A stretch of 7,327 nt of DNA from Limnohabitans sp. (lineage in GTDB: Bacteria; Pseudomonadota; Gammaproteobacteria; Burkholderiales; Burkholderiaceae_C): positions 1-7,327 of the forward strand of contig JACDQO010000013.1 of assembly GCA_015657605.1 (NCBI GenBank). Direction: 5' to 3'. Below, one piece after another: positions 1 through 5,972 of the stretch. The notes under the pieces are model-generated. The model had not been told where the DNA came from. It did not search any database and saw nothing but the letters and a program-made list of their open reading frames with translations. Position 1 is the first letter of the stretch. Each line of letters opens with the position of its first letter. The position numbers and the translations under genes are program-made.

Positions 1-610
1 AACAGGCGGTCTTTCTCACGAGAAAGTCGAGACCAACAACTTCCTGATGATCGTGCTGATCTTGGTGGTGTTGTTGGTGGGGGGCATGGTTGAAATCCTG
101 CCCCTGTTCTTCCAAAAGTCCACCACCGAGCCGGTGCCAGGCCTCAAGCCCTACACCGCGCTGCAAGTGGTGGGGCGCGATGTGTATGTGCGCGAAGGCT
201 GCTACAACTGCCATTCGCAAATGATTCGGCCTTTCCGCGCCGAAACCCTGCGCTACGGCTCTTACTCACTGGCGGGTGAATTCGTCTACGACCGTCCTTT
301 CCAGTGGGGTTCCAAGCGTACCGGCCCCGATTTGGCCCGCGTGGGCGGTCGTTACAGCGACGAGTGGCACCGCATCCACTTGACCAATCCGCGGGATCTG
401 GTGCCCGAGTCCAACATGCCGGCCTACCCGTGGCTTGAGAAAACCCCTGCCCGTGCTGCCTCCATCCAAGCCCACATGAACGGCTTGCGCACTTTAGGTG
501 CCCCGTACACCGACGAAGAAATTGCCAAAGCACCTGAAGCGGTGAAAGACAAAACCGAGCTGGACGCCGTCATCGCCTACCTGCAAGTGCTCGGCACCCA
601 CCGCAAATAA
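1..610 (+). CDS. ccoO: cbb3-type cytochrome c oxidase subunit II (mono-heme CcoO), 5' partial
   Basis: Mono-heme c-type cytochrome subunit of the cbb3 oxidase. It sits in the inner membrane with its heme domain in the periplasm and passes electrons from CcoP to the CcoN heme-copper centre. The reading frame is open from base 2 ([14 protein letters not shown]...), which is typical CcoO N-terminal sequence, so the ATG at 47 is internal and the true start lies a few codons left of the window. One transmembrane anchor spans about bases 40-115. The heme-binding CYNCH motif is at 200-214 and the probable axial Met (in NMPAYPW) at 416-418. The stretch [13 protein letters not shown] is also family-typical. 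About 202 codons are visible, so nearly the whole protein is present. The stop is 9 bases before the preferred ccoQ start. ccoN is expected immediately upstream. Confidence 0.96.
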   Translation, partial: TGGLSHEKVETNNFLMIVLILVVLLVGGMVEILPLFFQKSTTEPVPGLKPYTALQVVGRDVYVREGCYNCHSQMIRPFRAETLRYGSYSLAGEFVYDRPFQWGSKRTGPDLARVGGRYSDEWHRIHLTNPRDLVPESNMPAYPWLEKTPARAASIQAHMNGLRTLGAPYTDEEIAKAPEAVKDKTELDAVIAYLQVLGTHRK

Positions 611-613
611 GGA
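608..613 (+). promoter_or_regulatory. Ribosome binding site deciding the ccoQ start
   Basis: TAAGGA overlaps the ccoO stop codon and lies 6 bases before the ATG at 620. The other in-frame ATG at 614 directly abuts this purine run, which leaves it no usable spacing. The ATG at 620 is therefore preferred as the ccoQ start. Confidence 0.6.
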
Positions 614-619
614 ATGGAC

Positions 620-760
620 ATGGACATCAACACCATGCGCTCTGCCGTGACCCTGCTCGCCTTTTGCTGCTTTGTCGGCATCGTGGCGTGGGCTTGGTCG
701 CGTCGCAACCAGGCCGATTTTGACGAGGCTTCGCAACTGCCGTTTCGCCAAGACGACTGA
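620..760 (+). CDS. ccoQ: cbb3-type cytochrome oxidase subunit CcoQ (46 aa)
   Basis: Small single-pass membrane subunit of the cbb3 oxidase, thought in other bacteria to stabilise CcoP association with the CcoNO core. The predicted 46-residue protein starts Met-Asp-Ile-Asn-Thr-Met-Arg. It has one hydrophobic helix at about residues 9-27 (LLAFCCFVGIVAWAW), followed by Ser-Arg-Arg and an acidic, polar tail ending PFRQDD. This short N-terminus, one helix and charged tail is the usual CcoQ (FixQ) form and size. The ATG at 620 is chosen for its AAGGA at good spacing; an in-frame ATG at 614 would add two residues. It lies between ccoO and ccoP, exactly where ccoQ is expected. The adjacent Cys-Cys in the helix has no known role that I can name. 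The sequence is poorly conserved in general, so the call rests on position, size and topology. Confidence 0.9.
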   Translation: MDINTMRSAVTLLAFCCFVGIVAWAWSRRNQADFDEASQLPFRQDD

Positions 761-799
761 GCCGTCCCCCAGCACTAAAAACAATACCAAGGAATCTCC

Positions 800-1720
800 A
801 TGAGTGACTTCATCAGCAATTTCTGGCACTTGTATGTGGCCGGCATCACGCTGGTCAGCATCATTGCCTGTTTGCTCTTGCTGTGGTTCAGCGGCAAGGC
901 CAAGGCCATGACGGCCAACGACAACACCACGGGCCACGTCTGGGACGGTGACCTGCGCGAGATGAACAACCCGCTGCCACGCTGGTGGGTGGGCTTGTTC
1001 ATCATCACCATCATTTTTGCTTTCGTTTACCTGGCCATGTACCCGGGCGCAGGCAGCTTCGCGGGCAAATTTGGCTGGTCTTCGGCCGGTCAGTACGAGG
1101 CCGAGATCGCCAAAGGCAATTCCGATGTGGCACCCATTTACGCCAAGTTCTCAGGCATGCGGCCTGAAGACGTGTCCAAAGACCCGCAGGCGATGGCCAT
1201 TGGCGACCGCTTGTTCATGAACAACTGTGCCCAGTGCCACGGCTCTGACGCACGCGGCAGCAAGGGCTTTCCCAGCTTGGCCGACGCCGACTGGTTGTAT
1301 GGCGGCACACCCGATGCCATCAAAACCACTTTGGTGCAAGGCCGTGCCGGCAACATGCCACCCATTGCCGCAGCCGTTGGAACGCCCGAAGATGTGCGCA
1401 ACGTGGCGCACTACGTGCTCAGTCTATCCAAGAGCCCGCACGACTCCTTGCGCGCTTCGCTGGGCAAGTCCAAGTTCGGTGCTTGCGCGGCCTGCCATGG
1501 CATGGATGGCAAAGGCAATCACGCCATGGGTGCGCCCAACCTGACCGATGACATTTGGTTGCACGGTTGGGGAGAAAAGGCCATCGTGAACATCATCAAC
1601 AACGGCAAGCTCAATCAGATGCCCGCACAGGCCGACAAGCTGACCGAAGGTCAGATCCATGTCCTCGCGTCGTATGTTTGGAGTTTGTCCAACAACGCTG
1701 TGGCCAAAGTCACCAAGTGA
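800..1720 (+). CDS. ccoP: cbb3-type cytochrome c oxidase subunit III (di-heme CcoP)
   Basis: Di-heme c-type cytochrome subunit that accepts electrons from periplasmic or membrane-bound cytochromes and feeds CcoO and CcoN. The 306-residue length is normal for CcoP. It has an N-terminal helix at about residues 9-30, a second helix at about 62-82 (family-typical RWWVGLF...YLAMYPG), then two cytochrome c domains. Heme motifs are CAQCH at residues 143-147 and CAACH at 229-233. Probable axial methionines are Met186 (NMPP) and Met274 (QMPA). The segment DGDLREMNNPLPRWW before the second helix is a strong CcoP signature. The start is supported by AAGGA at 789-793, six bases before the ATG. It follows ccoQ by 39 bases and belongs to the same operon. 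Nothing looks truncated or missing. Confidence 0.97.
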   Translation: MSDFISNFWHLYVAGITLVSIIACLLLLWFSGKAKAMTANDNTTGHVWDGDLREMNNPLPRWWVGLFIITIIFAFVYLAMYPGAGSFAGKFGWSSAGQYEAEIAKGNSDVAPIYAKFSGMRPEDVSKDPQAMAIGDRLFMNNCAQCHGSDARGSKGFPSLADADWLYGGTPDAIKTTLVQGRAGNMPPIAAAVGTPEDVRNVAHYVLSLSKSPHDSLRASLGKSKFGACAACHGMDGKGNHAMGAPNLTDDIWLHGWGEKAIVNIINNGKLNQMPAQADKLTEGQIHVLASYVWSLSNNAVAKVTK

Positions 1721-1764
1721 TGACACCTGTTGCTGCTGGCCGTGCCCGCTGCAAAAAATGATCC

Positions 1765-1768
1765 AAGG
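1765..1768 (+). promoter_or_regulatory. Ribosome binding site supporting the TTG start of ccoG
   Basis: AAGG lies 8 bases before the TTG at 1777. The ccoG frame has a stop at 1759-1761 and no ATG or GTG between that stop and 1777, so this site and the TTG together define the likeliest start. Confidence 0.5.
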
Positions 1769-1776
1769 TTTGCACG

Positions 1777-3228
1777 TTGTCTACTTCCGATAAACCAACC
1801 CCTCGCGGTGTCATCCCCATTGCGCCTTTGCCGGTCGAAGGGGAGATGGTGTCTTTGTACCAAGCGCATCAAAAAATTTACCCCCGCAGCGTGCAAGGCA
1901 TGTTTGCGCGTTGGCGTTGGTTGACCGTGGTCATCACGCAGTTGGTTTTTTATGGTTTGCCATGGCTGGAGTGGGGCCAGCGTCAGGCGGTTTTGTTTGA
2001 TCTGGGTGCTCGTCGCTTTTACATTTTCGGCCTGGTGTTGTACCCCCAGGACTTCATTTACCTGACGGCTTTGCTGGTCATTTCAGCGCTGTCGCTTTTT
2101 TTGTTCACTGCCGTCGCTGGGCGCTTGTGGTGTGGCTTTGCCTGTCCACAAACGGTTTACAGCGAAGTCTTCATGTGGGTCGAGCGCCAGTTTGAGGGCG
2201 ACCGTTCAGCCCGCCAACGTTTGGACGCAGCGCCCATGAGCTTCAACAAGCTCTGGCGCAAAAGCGGTAAACAAGCTGCTTGGCTGACGCTGTCTTTGTG
2301 GACAGGTTTCAGCTTCGTCGGCTACTTCACGCCGATCCGCGAGTTGACGATGTCGATCTTGTCACTGGGTTTTGGCCCTTGGGAAATTTTCTGGATCCTG
2401 TTCTACAGCTTGGCCACCTATGGCAACGCGGGCTTCATGCGCGAGCAGGTGTGCAAATACATGTGCCCATACGCCCGTTTCCAAAGCGCCATGTTCGACA
2501 AGGACACTTTGATCGTGACCTACGACCAGGCGCGTGGCGAGCCGCGTGGTGCCCGCTCCAAGAAGGCGGACCCCAAAGCCCTGGGGCTGGGCGCTTGTGT
2601 GGACTGCACCTTGTGCGTGCAGGTTTGCCCCACGGGCATCGACATACGTAACGGCTTGCAGTACGAGTGCATCGGCTGCGGCGCTTGTGTGGACGTGTGC
2701 GACAACGTGATGGACAAGGTCGGTTATGAGCGAGGCCTGATCAAGTTCTCCACGCAAAACGCCATGGACAAGGGCTGGAGTTGGGCGCAAACCGTGCGGC
2801 GCATTTTCCGCCCCCGTGTCTTGATCTACACCGCGGTGCTGTGGTCCATCATCATTGGCGTTGGCGTGTCTCTATGGCTGCGCGAACCGTTCAAGGTAGA
2901 CATCGAGCGCGACCGCGCCACCATGGCCCGCATCGTGGCGGGCGGCAAGATTGAAAACGTGTACCGGTTGCAAATCATGAACGCGGCGGAAGAAAACCTG
3001 ATGTTCCACCTGCAAGTCGATGGCTTGCCGGGCCTCAGTTTGGCCAGCGAAACGGACGTGCAAGTGGCCGCCACCGAGTCGCGTTGGGTGTCCGTGCGTT
3101 TGCAAGTGCCCTATGAGGCTGCCCCTGCAGGGTCGCACCCGATCCATTTCCGCATCGAGTCCCGCACGCCTGATGGTCAATCGGTTGGTCGATTGAGCGA
3201 AAAAACCGTGTTTCTGGTCCCTCGCTGA
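1777..3228 (+). CDS. ccoG: Cytochrome c oxidase accessory protein CcoG (FixG/RdxA family)
   Basis: Membrane-bound iron-sulfur protein of the FixG/RdxA family. Work in other bacteria links CcoG to cupric reduction during cbb3 oxidase assembly. The 483 residues are a normal length. Visible parts are helices at about residues 46-63, 88-112 and 166-186, with weaker hydrophobic runs near 198-214. A CGFACP motif is at 119-124 and a CKYMCPYARFQ motif at 226-236. Two ferredoxin-type clusters follow: C274/C277/C280/C284 and C298/C301/C304/C308. A further helix lies at about 346-367, and then a periplasmic Ig-like C-terminal domain. The start is TTG: the frame is closed at 1759-1761 and the first in-frame ATG (1846) would remove 23 residues that include the MSTS-like N-terminus. 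It lies 56 bases after ccoP. A 13-codon open frame (1720-1761) sits between them and is treated under findings. Confidence 0.95.
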   Translation: MSTSDKPTPRGVIPIAPLPVEGEMVSLYQAHQKIYPRSVQGMFARWRWLTVVITQLVFYGLPWLEWGQRQAVLFDLGARRFYIFGLVLYPQDFIYLTALLVISALSLFLFTAVAGRLWCGFACPQTVYSEVFMWVERQFEGDRSARQRLDAAPMSFNKLWRKSGKQAAWLTLSLWTGFSFVGYFTPIRELTMSILSLGFGPWEIFWILFYSLATYGNAGFMREQVCKYMCPYARFQSAMFDKDTLIVTYDQARGEPRGARSKKADPKALGLGACVDCTLCVQVCPTGIDIRNGLQYECIGCGACVDVCDNVMDKVGYERGLIKFSTQNAMDKGWSWAQTVRRIFRPRVLIYTAVLWSIIIGVGVSLWLREPFKVDIERDRATMARIVAGGKIENVYRLQIMNAAEENLMFHLQVDGLPGLSLASETDVQVAATESRWVSVRLQVPYEAAPAGSHPIHFRIESRTPDGQSVGRLSEKTVFLVPR

Positions 3229-3254
3229 GTGGCCCCCATTTTTGAAAGTCAGCC

Positions 3255-3539
3255 ATGAACAATGTACGCAGTGTCCAACAAGATGGGCAGCCCTGGTGGC
3301 GTTTTGGTTTGGTGTGGATGGTATTGGCTGGCCCTGCTGTGGTGGTGGTGGCAGGCTTTATCACGCTCTATATTGCGATCACCAACCCGGACCCGGTGCT
3401 CACGGTGACCCCGCGTTCGGCGATGCAGGAGCGTCAAGGCATCACCCATGCGCCTGCCATTCAAGGCCGCAACCATGCCGCAACCGGCGAATTGCCAAAT
3501 GCTGCGGTCGCGCCAGCTGCACCACCGGCCAAGCCTTGA
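3255..3539 (+). CDS. Short FixH/CcoH-like membrane protein
   Basis: Probable assembly or stability factor for the cbb3 oxidase, called by position right after ccoG and by its N-terminal half. The 94 residues contain PWWRFGLVWMVLAGPAVVVV (residues 13-32), which leads into one transmembrane helix at about 19-43. This is followed by ITNPDPV, which fits the FixH pattern of an aromatic-rich start, one helix and an Asp-Pro. After the helix the protein is short, Pro/Ala-rich at the end, and holds an RNHAATG segment. Longer FixH/CcoH proteins are around 150 residues and carry an Asp-Asp-Tyr-Tyr type motif after the helix, which is absent here. The sequence resembles what I recall of short FixH-family proteins in Comamonadaceae, but I could not check this. 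GAAAG at 3244-3248 can serve the ATG. The gene ends the operon and converges on fnr. No symbol is given because the family call is moderate. Confidence 0.72.
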   Translation: MNNVRSVQQDGQPWWRFGLVWMVLAGPAVVVVAGFITLYIAITNPDPVLTVTPRSAMQERQGITHAPAIQGRNHAATGELPNAAVAPAAPPAKP

Positions 3540-3541
3540 AG

Positions 3542-3573
3542 TCAAGCTGTGCGGGGCTTTAAGCCAGGCTTGA
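3542..3573. terminator. Possible stem-loop between convergent operon end and fnr
   Basis: TCAAGC at 3542-3547 is an exact inverted repeat of GCTTGA at 3568-3573. Inside it lies a smaller inverted repeat, GGCTT/AAGCC, at 3555-3565. The element occupies the 48-base gap between two converging genes, where a two-way terminator would be expected. There is no T-run on either strand after the stem, so intrinsic termination is only a guess. Confidence 0.25.
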
Positions 3574-3587
3574 AGACCGCCGGTATC

Positions 3588-4307
3588 TCAGTGGCAGGGG
3601 TTGTGGTTGATCAAGCGCTGCAGGCCGTCCGTGTCCAGGATGCGAACGTGGCGTTGTTTCACTTCGACCAAGCCATCTTCCACAAACTTTGAAAAAGTGC
3701 GGCTCACGGTTTCAAGCTTCAAGCCCAAGTAGCTGCCGATTTCTTCGCGCGTCATGCGCAAGACCAATTCGGATTGGGAAAATCCCCGCGCATGCAGGCG
3801 CTGCACCAGGTTGAGCAAAAAGGCGGCCAAGCGCTCTTCAGCGCGCATGCTGCCCAGCAGCAACATCACGCCGTGTTCGCGCACGATCTCTCGGCTCATG
3901 ATCTTGTGCACATGGTGTTGCAGCGCGGTCACTTCGCGAGAAATTTCCTCGATCCGGTCAAAGGGCATCACGCAAACCTCAGCGTCCTCCAGGGCGACGG
4001 CATCGCAGCTGTGCTGGTCGTTCACGATGCCGTCCAGGCCAATGATTTCGCCCGCCATCTGAAAGCCCGTGACCTGGTCGCGCCCGTCCTCGGTGGCCAG
4101 GCAGGTTTTGAAAAACCCAGTCCGAATGGCATACAAAGACGTGAACTTGTCGCCGTTGGTGAACAAGGTGGTGCCTCGTTTGACCTTGCGCCGAACGGCG
4201 ACCAGGTCGTCGAGTCGGTTCAGGTCATGGTCGTTCAGGCCCATGGGCATGCACAACTCGCGCAAGTTGCAGTTGGAACAGGCGACTTTGATGGCTTGTG
4301 GATTCAT
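3588..4307 (-). CDS. fnr: FNR-type oxygen-sensing transcriptional regulator (Crp/Fnr family)
   Basis: Cytoplasmic regulator that binds DNA when an oxygen-labile [4Fe-4S] cluster is intact. In the 239-residue protein the cluster cysteines are C10, C13 and C19 (C-x2-C-x5-C, the spacing of E. coli FNR) plus a central C101. A cyclic-nucleotide-binding-like beta domain covers about residues 28-115 and a dimer helix about 120-150. A Crp-type helix-turn-helix spans about 180-215. Its recognition helix has E199, S202 and R203 (ETVSR), the residues FNR uses to read TTGAT half-sites. The frame is open upstream to a TTG at 4367, which would add 20 residues. The ATG at 4307 is preferred because it gives the usual short N-terminus before the cysteines, although no clear Shine-Dalgarno precedes it. 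It is divergent from hemN. An FNR box 28 bases before the start suggests autoregulation. Confidence 0.95.
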   Translation of the reverse strand: MNPQAIKVACSNCNLRELCMPMGLNDHDLNRLDDLVAVRRKVKRGTTLFTNGDKFTSLYAIRTGFFKTCLATEDGRDQVTGFQMAGEIIGLDGIVNDQHSCDAVALEDAEVCVMPFDRIEEISREVTALQHHVHKIMSREIVREHGVMLLLGSMRAEERLAAFLLNLVQRLHARGFSQSELVLRMTREEIGSYLGLKLETVSRTFSKFVEDGLVEVKQRHVRILDTDGLQRLINHNPCH

Positions 4308-4334
4308 GGTTTTATGCAAAGTAAAAAAATGAAT

Positions 4335-4348
4335 TTGCTCTGGATCAA
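4335..4348. promoter_or_regulatory. FNR box (anaerobox) next to the fnr start
   Basis: TTGCT-CTGG-ATCAA matches the FNR consensus TTGAT-N4-ATCAA at nine of ten positions. It ends 28 bases upstream of the fnr ATG and overlaps the best candidate -35 of fnr (TTGATC on the minus strand). Binding there would be expected to block the promoter, so negative autoregulation as in E. coli fnr is the natural reading. Confidence 0.6.
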
Positions 4349-4431
4349 GGCTTGAGCTTAAAGCCAAAAATTGACGGATGTTCAGCCTGTACCCGATCTG
4401 GGTCCGAAATCATTGGAAACCGGTAGCTTGT

Positions 4432-4445
4432 TTGATTTGGGTCAA
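4432..4445. promoter_or_regulatory. FNR box (anaerobox) upstream of hemN
   Basis: TTGAT-TTGG-GTCAA matches TTGAT-N4-ATCAA at nine of ten positions. Its centre is about 77 bases before the hemN ATG. Activation of hemN under low oxygen is the expected role, since hemN is a known FNR/Anr target in other proteobacteria. The box is too far (about 125 bases) from the fnr start to be an obvious fnr repressor site. Confidence 0.7.
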
Positions 4446-4515
4446 TACAGGGGCTGGCCCTGAAAGGCAAAGTCGTCACATTCCTTGTAAAACTTTTTGA
4501 TCCAGGGGCAGACCC

Positions 4516-5898
4516 ATGTCCGTTATTTCACCTGAACTGTTGACACGGTTTGATGTGCCCGGTCCACGTTACACCTCTTACCCCACCGCAGACAGATTTG
4601 TCGAGGCCTTTGGAGAGGCCGATTACATCCAGGTTTTGCAGCAACGCCAGTCTGGTCGGGTCGGTCAAGTGCCGCCCTTGTCCTTGTACGTGCACATTCC
4701 GTTTTGTGAATCGCTGTGTTACTACTGTGCTTGCAACAAAATCATCACCAAACACAAAGACCGGGCATCCACGTATCTGCGGTACCTCACAAAAGAGGTG
4801 ATCCTGCACAGCCAGCATCTGGGACGGGGTCAACCGGTGAGTCAATTGCACCTGGGTGGGGGCACGCCCACCTTCATGAGCGATGACGAGCTGCGCCAAC
4901 TCATGGCCATGTTGCGTGCGCACTTCGCCTTTGTCCCCGGTGGCGAATATTCGGTTGAAGTCGACCCGCGCACCGTGGACGAGGGCCGTTTGGCGGTGCT
5001 GGCCGAGTTGGGCTTTAACCGCCTGAGTTTTGGCGTCCAAGACTTTGACCCTGCGGTGCAAAAAGCGGTGCACCGAATACAGCCCGCAGAGCAAGTCTTT
5101 CAGTTGGTTGATGCCTCACGCCGATTGGGTTTTGAATCGGTCAATGTGGACCTGATTTATGGTTTGCCCATGCAAACAACCACTTCTTTTGACCGTACCT
5201 TGGCGCAAATCAAGAGCCTCAGGCCTGACCGCATTGCCCTGTATGCCTACGCGCATTTGCCAGATCGTTTCAAGCCGCAACGACGCATCCACGCGGAAGA
5301 CTTGCCCCTTGGCAGCGCCAAGGTGGACATGTTGTCGCGCTCGCTGGATGCGCTGACCGAGGCGGGTTATGTTTATATCGGCATGGACCACTTTGCCTTG
5401 CCCGATGATGCACTGGCGGTAGCGAAAAGACAGGGTCGGTTGCATCGAAATTTTCAGGGTTACAGCACGCAAGCCGATAGCGATTTGATCGCTTTGGGCG
5501 TGTCCTCGATTGGCCGCGTGGGTGCCACTTACAGCCAAAACGCCAAGACCATGGAAGAGTATGTCGACGCGCTGGACCAGGGCCGTTTCCCTGTGGTCAG
5601 GGGTTTGGCGCTCTCGCGCGACGACCTGATCCGCCGCTCGGTCATCATGGCTTTGATGTGTCAGGGGCATGTGCAGTTTGAATCCATCCATTTGGCATGG
5701 ATGGTCGATTTCAAAACAATGTTTGCCAAAGAGTTGACCCAACTCGAAGATTTGCAGGCCCAAGGCTTGGTTCAGCTGAGCGAGTCGGGCATTCAGGTCA
5801 CGCCCACCGGGTGGTTCTTTGTGCGGGGTGTGGCCATGCTGTTTGACCGCTACGTTCAAGCCGATCGAAACCGCCAACGATTTTCCAAAATCATCTGA
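4516..5898 (+). CDS. hemN: Oxygen-independent coproporphyrinogen III oxidase (radical SAM)
   Basis: Cytoplasmic radical SAM enzyme that oxidatively decarboxylates coproporphyrinogen III to protoporphyrinogen IX without oxygen, allowing heme synthesis when the oxygen-dependent HemF cannot work. The 460 residues match the usual HemN length (about 457 in E. coli). The N-terminus has the family stretch FDVPGPRYTSYPTADRF (12-28). The cluster motif is HIPFCESLCYYCACNK (60-75), with C64, C68 and C71 as CxxxCxxC ligands and the extra HemN cysteine C73. The SAM-binding GGGTPTF is at 114-120, EVDP at 148-151 and VDLIYGLPMQT at 211-221. A HemN-specific C-terminal domain follows. This separates it from the HemW-like heme chaperones, which lack the N-terminal Y-T-S-Y-P segment and are shorter. 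AGGGG (4504-4508) can act as ribosome site. An FNR box upstream suggests anaerobic induction. Confidence 0.97.
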   Translation: MSVISPELLTRFDVPGPRYTSYPTADRFVEAFGEADYIQVLQQRQSGRVGQVPPLSLYVHIPFCESLCYYCACNKIITKHKDRASTYLRYLTKEVILHSQHLGRGQPVSQLHLGGGTPTFMSDDELRQLMAMLRAHFAFVPGGEYSVEVDPRTVDEGRLAVLAELGFNRLSFGVQDFDPAVQKAVHRIQPAEQVFQLVDASRRLGFESVNVDLIYGLPMQTTTSFDRTLAQIKSLRPDRIALYAYAHLPDRFKPQRRIHAEDLPLGSAKVDMLSRSLDALTEAGYVYIGMDHFALPDDALAVAKRQGRLHRNFQGYSTQADSDLIALGVSSIGRVGATYSQNAKTMEEYVDALDQGRFPVVRGLALSRDDLIRRSVIMALMCQGHVQFESIHLAWMVDFKTMFAKELTQLEDLQAQGLVQLSESGIQVTPTGWFFVRGVAMLFDRYVQADRNRQRFSKII

Positions 5899-5919
5899 AA
5901 CTGCCAGCCTCCTGGTTTG

Positions 5920-5931
5920 GCCCATGTGGGC
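5920..5931. repeat. Short perfect inverted repeat after hemN
   Basis: GCCC-ATGT-GGGC is a perfect 12-base palindrome 21 bases after the hemN stop. It could form a short hairpin, but no T-run follows, so it is not called a terminator. Confidence 0.25.
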
Positions 5932-5935
5932 ATCG

Positions 5936-5962
5936 TTGACAATGACCAGATGGACCTACAAC
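5936..5962 (+). promoter_or_regulatory. Possible sigma-70 promoter for the downstream membrane protein
   Basis: TTGACA (5936-5941) is a perfect -35 hexamer. TACAAC (5957-5962) matches TATAAT at four of six positions, with a short 15-base spacer. Transcription would begin near 5969, only a few bases before the ATG at 5973. No Shine-Dalgarno is visible before that ATG, which fits an almost leaderless message. The short spacer keeps confidence low. Confidence 0.35.
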
Positions 5963-5972
5963 TGAATTCACC

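Larger units (their letters stand above)
4308..4515. other. Divergent fnr/hemN regulatory region
   Basis: This 208-base stretch without a supported gene separates two divergent genes. It holds two near-consensus FNR boxes (4335-4348 and 4432-4445), described separately. A possible hemN -10 element (TAAAAC, 4488-4493, four of six matches to TATAAT) lies about 50 bases after the centre of the second box. Together these would fit a promoter with the activator centred near -61.5 and transcription starting near 4500. A possible fnr promoter on the minus strand is TTGATC (4348-4343) and TTTACT (4325-4320) with a 17-base spacer. Both promoter calls are weak matches. Confidence 0.55.

Noticed and set aside
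47..610. ccoO starting at ATG 47
   Set aside because: The frame stays open to base 2 with conserved CcoO residues before this Met, so 47 is internal.
2362..2790. Minus-strand open frame (142 codons) opposite ccoG
   Set aside because: It is antisense to the two-cluster ferredoxin region of CcoG. Its His/Ala/Val-rich composition is what reverse reading of such codons gives.
3774..4355. Long plus-strand open frame (193 codons) opposite fnr
   Set aside because: It is antisense to a clear FNR regulator with all expected residues. The predicted protein shows no recognisable domain, so it is a shadow of fnr codon bias.
4308..4367. Extended fnr start at TTG 4367 (20 extra residues)
   Set aside because: The extra segment would overlap the FNR box at 4335-4348 and is not like FNR N-termini. 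The ATG at 4307 gives the usual distance to the cluster cysteines.
4497..4510. Third FNR-like site beginning TTGAT before hemN
   Set aside because: Only the left half-site matches. The right half (GGGCA) fits ATCAA at one of five positions, and the site overlaps the hemN ribosome site region.
5116..5925. Long minus-strand open frame (269 codons) opposite hemN
   Set aside because: It lies fully opposite the conserved HemN coding sequence and the translation resembles no family I know. It is an antisense shadow despite its length.
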